Shown piece after piece: positions 7,897 to 17,400 of a DNA stretch of 64,000 bases. Origin of the DNA: Emticicia sp. BO119 (GTDB lineage Bacteria > Bacteroidota > Bacteroidia > Cytophagales > Spirosomataceae); assembly GCF_013912375.1 (NCBI RefSeq), contig NZ_JACETV010000008.1:62001-126000 (forward strand), given 5' to 3'. A program made the translations under genes and the position numbers. Numbering within the stretch: position 1 is the first letter of the stretch; each line of letters starts with the position of its first letter. The notes under the pieces are model-generated. The model was not told where the DNA came from and ran no database searches. It saw only the letters and a list, made by a program, of their open reading frames with translations.

Positions 7897-8106
7897 ATGG
7901 TAGAAGTTTTTAAAACCAATATACAGGAAAGAAAGCATGCGTCCTTGCTCTTTGAAGTTCTACGCAGGCAATTTCCTTTGTTTAAAATAAATTTTGATTT
8001 AGATGATTGTGACAAAATTCTACGCATTGAAGGCGATCGTATTTCAAATGACAGAATTATGACTATTATCCACATGAATGGCTATCAATGCCAGGTTTTA
8101 GAATAA
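7897..8106 (+). CDS. Small HMA-like (ferredoxin-like fold) protein
   Basis: A 69-residue protein with a beta-alpha-beta pattern: VEVFKTNIQ, a helix RKHASLLFEVLRRQFP, the strand KINFDLDDCDKILRIEG, and a final NGYQCQVLE. It resembles the heavy-metal-associated fold but lacks the CxxC metal motif, so a metal role is doubtful. Similar short proteins are common in Bacteroidota and have no known function. A terminator follows the stop at once. Confidence 0.7.
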   Translation: MVEVFKTNIQERKHASLLFEVLRRQFPLFKINFDLDDCDKILRIEGDRISNDRIMTIIHMNGYQCQVLE

Positions 8107-8114
8107 CCCGACAC

Positions 8115-8148
8115 AGCCTGAATCACCTATGGTTCAGGCTTTGTTTTA
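8115..8148 (+). terminator. Intrinsic terminator after the HMA-like gene
   Basis: AGCCTGAA (8115-8122) pairs with TTCAGGCT (8133-8140), followed by TTGTTTT. It ends the SRPBCC/HMA-like unit. Confidence 0.75.
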
Positions 8149-8259
8149 CTTTCAGTTGAAATAACCACCAAGGCTGATCTGATTAAACTCAAAATATAAT
8201 TTTTCCAAGTCTGCTTAAATAATTATTTTTTCCTCAGCAATTCTCCTCTCTTATGGCCT

Positions 8260-8472
8260 AAAACTTTGGCACAATTTTAGCGAATCATTAATTTTCACAT
8301 AGAAAATTATGCCACAAATGAGTAGGATATTGATAACATTCGTAAAAAACGAATTTATCAATAATACCGTACAAAAAACTTTGGCACAGTTTTAGATACT
8401 ATTTAATAGAATACAATGTGCTATTGAGTAGGATTAACCCAATTAGTAAGTGAATATTAAAAATATTTGCAG
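8260..8472 (+). promoter_or_regulatory. Leader of the giant surface-protein gene: duplicated element plus hairpin
   Basis: A 21-nt element (8260-8280) is repeated at 8375-8395 with one difference. Its core is CTTTGGCACA(A/G)TTTTAG. The first copy has GG-N10-GC spacing (8268-8281) as in sigma-54 promoters; the second has GG-N10-GA. GAGTAGGAT follows each copy (8320-8328 and 8426-8434). Between them lies a strong stem-loop (8328-8363). The 12-mer TGCTATTGAGTA (8419-8430) recurs exactly in the porP leader (18841-18852). No TAnnTTTG box was found here. The stretch between 8149 and 8259 shows nothing else. Confidence 0.5.
8328..8363 (+). repeat. 15-bp stem-loop in the giant-gene leader
   Basis: The left arm (8328-8343) and right arm (8349-8363) pair over 15 bp with one bulged C and an A5 loop. 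It sits between the two copies of the 21-nt element. No T-run follows, so it is more likely a leader structure or protein site than a simple terminator. Confidence 0.6.
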
Positions 8473-11400
8473 ATGAGACACATATTTACCACAAACAAAC
8501 GAGAAATTTTTTCGAGGAATATCTCTACACCTATTAACGTACTTGTGCTTATAAGAAAAATGAGCGGAATCGTTGGTATTTATCTGAGAAAGTTGGGGCT
8601 AAAATCTTCTTATACAACTCCTGCAATAATCTGTTCTGAAAATCCACTTACAGATACAACTATTGACCATGAAATTCATTTACATGAAAAGTATAACAAT
8701 GCTTCTCGAGCAAAAGATTTCAATGAGTTGTTTCATGTTAAGGCAAAACTATCATCAGACATAGGATCAACATTGATTCAAACCACTACTTCAACCAAGA
8801 CATATCATATAGGAAGTATTTTTGATAAAGAAACCAAAGAATGGCGACCATGCCTTTCCGAGCCTGATTATACCTTCAAAAATGCTTATCGGGAAGAAGA
8901 CCCTCCATCAAATCCTTCTTTTTTCAAAGGAACCGCAACAACATTTCTGTTGGTGCTTTTTTCCGTTTTAGGAACTTTTGCCAACAAATTTGCTACTGTC
9001 GACTTATCATTACGCAGTGAAATAAATCATTCAGCACCTGCATTAGGCAATTCAATTACCTATACTATCTGGCTTAAGAACGAAGGTGCAACTACGGCGA
9101 ATAGCATTGTTGTAAAAAATAGTTTCCCGATTAGTGGTGTTACTCTTACCAGTAATTCTGGGGGTTCAGACTTTACTCATAACATCGGCACAGGTGAGGG
9201 CTTATGGAATATTGCTACCTTGGCCGCAGGCGATTCGGTGAGTCTATCATTAGTAGGTACTGTTATAGAAAGAGGTGTCTATTTTAATATCGCTGAAATT
9301 AATTCTATAGGTGGCGGAGATACCGATAGTGACTCTACCCCTGGCAACAATAGTCTGGCTGAAGATGATATAACAACCGTTTGTTTTTCTGTTCCACTTT
9401 TGATTTATCCTGGTGAACAATATACTGTTTTTGTACCGGGTGCTTATAAAGCGACGGGTACTGTTATTCAATGGTTCAGAAATGGCACTGAAATAATCGG
9501 AAGTACACCAGAAGCTGTTGTGAATGCTGATACTTCTCTGACTATCAAAGCAACAGGCAATTATACTTTTATATCGAGTGTCGGAGGTTGTGTAGGACAA
9601 GGCTGCTGTGCCATACAAGTAATTGCAGGGCCTTATGGCAGCATTGGAGATCTGGTATGGAAAGACAAAAACGATAACGGTTTGAAAGATACTAATGAGC
9701 CTGGTATCTCAAATATTATCTTAGAGTTATATACTGTTAATGGCTCGGGCGTTTTATCAGGTAGCCCAATCGGTAAAGATACAACTGATAATAATGGCCA
9801 TTATCTTTTCTCAAATCTATTGTCAGGTGATTACTTAGTTAAAATTGCTGACTCAAACTTATCAGACACACTAAGAATCTCGAAGAAAAAAGACGTGGGC
9901 TCTGACGATACCAAAGATAATGACTTTACTGCTGCGACCGGATTTTCGCCGAAAATAACAATTCATGTAGACTCTACCGGAAACAAAAAAGATAATCTAA
10001 CCGTAGATGCTGCCTTGTACACGCCAACAGGAAGTATCGGAGATTTTGTCTGGAATGATGCAAACAACAATGGTATTCAGGATGGTGGCGAAGCAGGTGT
10101 GAACAACGTAATTTTAGAGTTATACGTGTCTGACGGTTCGGGTAATCCCGTAGGGACAGTGCTGGCTAAAGATACTACCAATGTAAGTGGTTTATATAAA
10201 TTCAGCAATCTGATTAAAGGGACTTATGTGGTAAAATTATTGAGCACATCTCTACCGGCAGGCTCTGTTATCGGAACACTGGCTAATAGCGGTAGTGATG
10301 ATAAGGCTGATAGTGACTTTAATTCTGCTACAGGATTAAGTGCAAAAATTACGTTAGACCCTGAGAATACCAGTGATCCATTAAATAAAGATAACTTAAC
10401 AATTGATGCTGCGATTTATAATCCACTTGGCTCAATTGGTGATTATGTCTGGAGAGATGCTGACAATGATGGCGTACAGGATATGGATGAGACAGGAATA
10501 AGTGGAGTTATCTTACACCTCTATGCAGCAGCCAATGACGGTACCCCAACCGGGAGTGTTTTAAAAGCAGATACCACAGATAGTAATGGCTTTTATTTGT
10601 TCAGTGGTTTAGCTTTGGGTGATTATGTAGTGCAAATTATTACCAACTCGCTTCCTGTGGGTGGCACTATCTCTGATATGATAGATAAAGGGGGCAATGA
10701 TAATGCTGACAGCGACTTTAGTGCAACCACAGGCTACTCACCAAAAATCAGCGTCGACCCTACTACTAACGATAAAAAAGATATTTTATCAATTGATGCT
10801 GCCATACATCAGGCGATTGTTTGCCCTACATTAACTGTTTCAACTATTGATGGAGATATTTGTGTAGGTGACTCTACTTATATTAAAGGTATTTCAAGCA
10901 ACAATGCTTCTATTAAATGGTATCTGGCAGCTATCAACGGAACTCCAGTGTTCACTACCAATAGTAATGATTCAACTTTAGTATTCCCTACTACTACCAC
11001 TACTTATTATGCTGAAATTGACGGATTAAACCCAGGTTGTCCTAATTCACGCCAGCCGGTTGTAATTGTGGTAAATGCACGTCCATCGCTTCCATCATGT
11101 GCTGGAGTTGTAGATGAGTGTATTGGTAAAACTATTAACCTGAATGATTATGTAATTAATGGTGCAACCACTCCGGGTGGTACCTTTGAATGGCATACAA
11201 CTGCAGGCGAGAAATCGCCTTTGGTATTAACCCCTTCAACTGTTGGCGCAGGCACTTACTATTTATTTGAAAAATCAGGAGCAGGTTGTTTTAGCCCTCC
11301 AAGAATGTTGAAAGTCAATCTGAAAAATTGTGATACCCTTATAGACTTGAGCCTGACTAAAATAGTAAGTACTATGACCCCTAAAGTATGGGATAATATC

Positions 11401-14400
11401 ATATATACTATAAAGGTTACGAACGAAGGGCCTCATGCTGCCACTAATGTAGAGATTGAAGACCAGATGCCAGCGGGTCTGGAGTTTATTTCAAGTGCAT
11501 TCTTCACCAAAAACGGTGATATGCTCACTGCCTCTATTTCACATATTGCTGCAGGACAGACCATCACTTTAGATTACTTAGTAAAAGTAGCTTCGGCTGG
11601 TGATAAGATCAATTTTGCGCAGATAAGTAAAGCAGACCAGAAAGATGTTGATTCGACACCAGGAAATGCTTCTACTACCTCTGAAGATGACAATAGTAAA
11701 GTTATTATTTCGCCGATACAAGATGAACCTGTTGCTGATTTGAGCTTGGATAAGACTGTTAATAAGACTACTGCAACCATTGGAGAGCAACTTACTTATT
11801 ATATAACAGTTATAAATAATGGTTCAAGCCCAGCCACCAATGTTGAGGTAACTGACATTGTTCCTGATGGATTAACTATTATTAGTGCCACCGGAGCTGA
11901 TAACATAACTACTTCGGGAAATACTGTAAAAGCTAAATTCAATGAAATAAAAGTAGGATTTGCTCCTACATTCCAGATTGTGGTAAGAGTAACCGCTTCT
12001 AATGGAACAATCAAGAACTCGGCACAGGTCACCAAATCAGATCAGAAAGATGGTGATTCTACACCGGATAATGGAACCGGGAATGGTGAAGACGATACAG
12101 ATGATGTAGATATAACTATTATTCCGGGTGTTTGTAATCCACCAGTACCTTTAATTGCTACTTCTAATCTGTATATCTGTACAGGAGAAAGCATATTGCT
12201 TACTTCAGTAGGTTGTATAGGTACTGTGGTTTGGTCAACTGGTGATACAGGTAATTCTATTACACTTAGTCCGACAAGCTCAACAACTTATACGGCCAAA
12301 TGTAAAATCAATGATAATTGTTCAAGTGGTGATTCAAATCCGATCTCAATAACAGTAAACCAGATAGTACCTCCGCTTATTACTTCAAATGTACCGAATA
12401 ACACGATCTGTTCAGGCGGAAGTGCTATCTTAAGTGCAAGCTCTTGTACTGGTAGTGTTATATGGTCTAATGGAACAACGGCTTCAAGCATTACGGTTAG
12501 TCCGGCAAATACTGCAGTTTATACAGCTATATGTAAAACTAATACCTGTACAAGCAATACATCGAGTCCGTTTACGATTACAGTCGGTAATGCAGGTAGT
12601 GCACCGACAATTACTGCCAGTAAAAATGCAATCTGCAATGGCGAAACAGTTGTACTTACTGCAAGCGCCTGTAATGGCAACATTACCTGGTCTAATGGAA
12701 TGAGTGGGACATTGATAAGTATCATGCCGACTTCAACAGGCACTTATAGTGCAACCTGCACTGCGAGTGGCTGCGGAAGCCAGACTTCTTCAGTTCTTAC
12801 AATTACTGTTTCTCCAGCTGCCGAAACACCTGGCATTAGTGCAGATAAAGAAGTGGTATGTGCCGGAGGGAATGTAAATCTATCTGCATCAGGTTGTAGT
12901 GGTACATTAGTTTGGTCTAATGGAGTAAGCAGCTCTTCTATTGCTGTTTCTCCGATTAATACTACCATTTATGAGGTTACCTGCATAAGCGGAGGCTGTA
13001 GTTCTAAAGCTTCTAAAACTATCACTGTTAAACCACAGCCAGGGGCACCAGTCATTGCCAGTGCTAAAAACCAGATCTGTGGTGGGGAATCAGTTGTATT
13101 AACAGCCCATAATTGCGATGGTATTGTAACATGGAACACAGGTGCTACCACAGCCACTATTACTGTTAGCCCTGCACAGACTACTTCTTACACAGCGATT
13201 TGTAATGTTGATGGTTGCAATAGTGTGTCTTCACAACCTGCTACAATTACAGTTTCTAACTCAACCCCTTCTATTACAGCTACTAAAGATGCTATTTGCA
13301 TTGGTAGTTCAAGTACGCTTACTGCTTCGGGTTGCTCAGGTACTTTATTGTGGAGTAATGGTCAGACAAGCAGTAGCATTACGGTTGATCCTGTAGCTAC
13401 AATTACTTACACAGTTACCTGCTCTGCCGGAAGTTGCGAAGCGGTGGCGTCAAAAACGATAACAGTTAATACAGAAACAAGTGTAGCTCCGGTTATTTCA
13501 GCCTCAAACACCAACCTGTGTACAAGTGGTAGTGTAACACTGACAGCTACCGGTTGCACGGGCACAGTTGTCTGGTCAAATACGCAAACCGGCTCAAGCA
13601 TTACTGTAAATATTACCAATACCATTGTATTTGCTGCCGCTTGTAGGATTGGAGATTGTGAAAGCGAGAAATCAAACAATATTACGGTTACAGTGGGTAA
13701 ATTGAATAAACCAGTTATAAGTGCTAATCAAACAACTATTTGTGTGGGTGATGCAGCCACGCTTTCGTCAACAAGTTGTGATGGCAATGTAATCTGGTCA
13801 AATGGTCTTACCGGAAGCTCGATCACTGTTAATCCGGTTACTACTACAGAATATACTGCCGTTTGTAAAGCTGCTCAGGGCTCCTGCACAAGCGACGAAT
13901 CAGATAAATTAACTATTACGGTTACCTCTCAACCAGAGCCACCAATAATTGCCTGCACTTGTGCAAGGCCAAGAATATGCAAAGGAGATACACTTACACT
14001 AAAAGCTATTGGATGCGTTGGAACATTTGTGTGGTCAAACGGGCAGACTACTTCTTCAATTGTAGTAAACCCTGAAGAAACCACGATTTATACAGTTAAA
14101 TGTAAAGTAGGCTCTTGCGAGAGCGAACCATCAGCAGCTGCTACTGTCAATGTAGGAAGCCCTGCTCCTCCGTTGGTTAGTTGCAAAAAGCCGCAGGTTT
14201 GTGGTGGTAGTTCAACTACATTAGAAGCTGCGGGGTGCGTTGGCACAGTAAAATGGTCGGACGGACAAGTAGGTGCTGTGGTTAATGTATCGCCTGCCAC
14301 TGTAACCAGTTACTGGGCAGTTTGCGATGCTGGCAAGTGTCAGAGTGAAAAATCTAATGTGATTACTGTACAGGTCAGTGGCTCTGGTCTTAAAAAACCA

Positions 14401-17400
14401 ACTACCAAAGACCTTATAAATGTCTGTCCGTTCACTCATGTAGATTTAACCACGGGTGTTACGAGTGCACTTTCATCAATTGGAGGCTCATTTACATTCC
14501 GTATTGCTAACAGTCCTGACTCATCTTTAGTTGTTAATCCATCATCGGTCGGAACAGGCTCATACTATGTATTTGAGAAAACAGCTAATGGCTGTTTCAG
14601 TGAAGGAAGCCGTATCAACGTACAGATAATCTCATGTAACGATACTACTTCTTGTGCTACTAATCCTGCTACAGCCAATGCTGGTTCAGATGCTACCATA
14701 TGTTTAAGCTCTACTTTTTTTGAACTGCACGGACAAATAGGCGGTTCGGCGCAAAGTTCTACGTGGACAAGTGATGGAAATGGCACAATTGATAATTCTC
14801 TGAGCCTGAATACAAAATATAATTATACAAGCCAGGATATTGCAAGAGGGTATGTAAACTTTATACTTACTACCAATGACCCTGATGGTAACGGTTCATG
14901 TCAGGCAGCAAGTGATAGCATCAGAATTACAATTAATGGTGTTACTACTGTACCAACTATCGAAAGTAACAAATCACCTAATATTTGTGCCGGAGATTCG
15001 GTTATTCTGAGTGTAGTAGAGGCTGGTCGTTATTTATGGAGTAACGGAGATACTACACAAACCATTGTAGTAAAAACATCTGGCACTTATTCGGTTCAGT
15101 TATTAAGTGCACAAGGTTGTGCTTCCGTAAGTTCAAATAAAATTGTTGTCGTAGCCAACAGTACTATAGATGCTCCGTCAGTAATGGCTTCAGCTAAAAA
15201 TGTTTGTCCGGCGACTACTGTAAATCTTACCAATGCTATAACAAGTACACCTAAAACCTCTGGAGGTATTTTTGAATTCCATACAGGTACTACGGTTGGT
15301 TCACCTTTACTGACTAATGCAACGGCAGTTGGTGCAGGCACTTACTATGTTTTTGAGAAGAGTACAATAGGTTGTTATAGCACTGGCACTCCAATTGTAG
15401 TAGAAATTAATACTTGTAATACACCTCCAACTGATACTTCAAATGTTGAGTTGGGTATTACAATTGTAGGTTCACGGGTAGAATTAGGCGTTGGTGACGA
15501 ATTGACTTATACAATTACGGTTACCAACAATACAGTACACACAGCTACCAATGTACATATCACTAATGTTTTGCCTAAAGGCATTACAATTACATCTGCT
15601 ACCCCTGGTTTCACAGCTTTCGGTACAGATTCATTAGTGAGTGTAATAGGAACTTTTCCGGGTGGGGCTATTAAAACTTATACTTATACAGCTAAAACTA
15701 CCAAGGCGGGTACAATCAGAAATATTGCCAAGATTACCAAAATTGATCAGGTTGATCCGATTCTTGATAATAATATCAGTCATTGGGACATACACTGTCT
15801 CACTTGTCAGGAAATTTGTACGGCTATGTCTTTAGCCGCAGATACTACACGTCAGGCAAATGGCAGCTATAATGTTACATTCCGTGCGTTTATTGAAGCC
15901 TGTGGAAACGTGAAGTTAGAAAATGTGAAAGTTACCGAGAACCTTTCAACTATGTTCCCTGCTCCGGTTACTTATACTATTGTTCAGAAACCAACTGTAG
16001 GCTCAGGAAGCAAACTGATACCAAACGATAATTTTAATGGTTCATCAGACCTGAACCTTACGATTCCGACTGGTAGTGAAATTGAAGCAGGGGTAACTGA
16101 TACAATCAGATTTGTTATCAACATAGTACCAAATGGTAATGAAGGGCCATTCAGTACCAATGCGCTTGTAGAGGCAACAGGAATGACCATCTTCGGCATA
16201 CCAGACGATGTATCTGATGTATCAAACAATGGCCCGTATATCAACAAACCAAGTGCTGAACCAACAGTTGTAAGATTATACAAGAGTCCAAGTATTGGTT
16301 TAGCTAAAATTGTATCAGATAGCACCAAAAAAGCCAATGGCTCTTATGATGTTACCTATCAGTTATTAGTTAAAAACAATGGTTCGTTACCATTAAATAA
16401 TGTAGTATTAACTGATACTTTATCAAAAGTATTTAATCTGCCTGCTACATTTACCGTTTTAGGTACACCAGTAAAAAATACTGGTAGCCAATTGATCATC
16501 AATAGTGCTTTCAATGGAACAACGGATACTCGTCTGACATTACCAGGTAGTACTTTAGCTATAGGTCAGACAGATACACTCCTGTTTAGTGTCAATCTAC
16601 AACCTGATACACTAAAACTATTTGCCAATACTGCTGTTGCAAGCGCTTCAGGTACATTGGCTAACGGAACCAATGAAAATGTTGAAGATTTATCAAATGC
16701 AGGTACTAATCCAGATGCACCGGGCAGTAATCCGACGAACCTGAACTTAGACCCTGGTGGTATGAGTTCAATTGAAATCCCCTGTATAGGTATTGCACTT
16801 TATGTAAAAGATACCGTTAAGCAGGCAGACGGCAGTTATAACGTAATATTCCATTCGATTATTAAAAACTGTGGCAATTTGACTTTATCAAATGTACAGT
16901 TATGTGATACATTGAGTAATACGTTCCCATCGCCTGTTGTCGCAAGCATTAAATTTGTGCCAACGCTTAGTGAAGGAAGCAAACTGATACGTAATCCTGA
17001 CTATAATGGCACGACCAATACTTGTCTGCTAATGGCAGGGAGCATTATTGAACCTAATAGAATCGATACGGTTAAATGGACGGTAAACGTAAAATTAAAT
17101 GGAAACCTCGGACCATTCAGAAATTCTGTGATTGTTTCCGGCAAAACTCCCGGAGGCATAACAATAAGTGATATTTCTAATGATGGTATTAATCCGAATC
17201 CAGAGGGAAGTGCCCCTACTGTTATTAACTTTAGTAGCTTGCCTGAGGCTTTGATCGGTATATCCAAAGAGGCAACTGAACCAACTAAGGTAGTTGATAA
17301 CACTTATGATGTAACGTTTAAATTCAAAGTGAAAAACTATGGAAAAACAGACTTTACAGGTGTTCAGGTTCAAGATAATCTTGCTGTAACTTTTGGAGAC

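Noticed and set aside
12434-12703. Overlapping frames on both strands inside the giant gene (also at 13142, 13407, 16001 and others)
   Set aside because: They are shadows of the repetitive coding sequence; the main frame has an unbroken domain order across the region.
12136-14384. Regularly spaced repeats suggesting a CRISPR array
   Set aside because: The period is about 225 nt, the repeats are protein-level only, and they lie inside one continuous reading frame.
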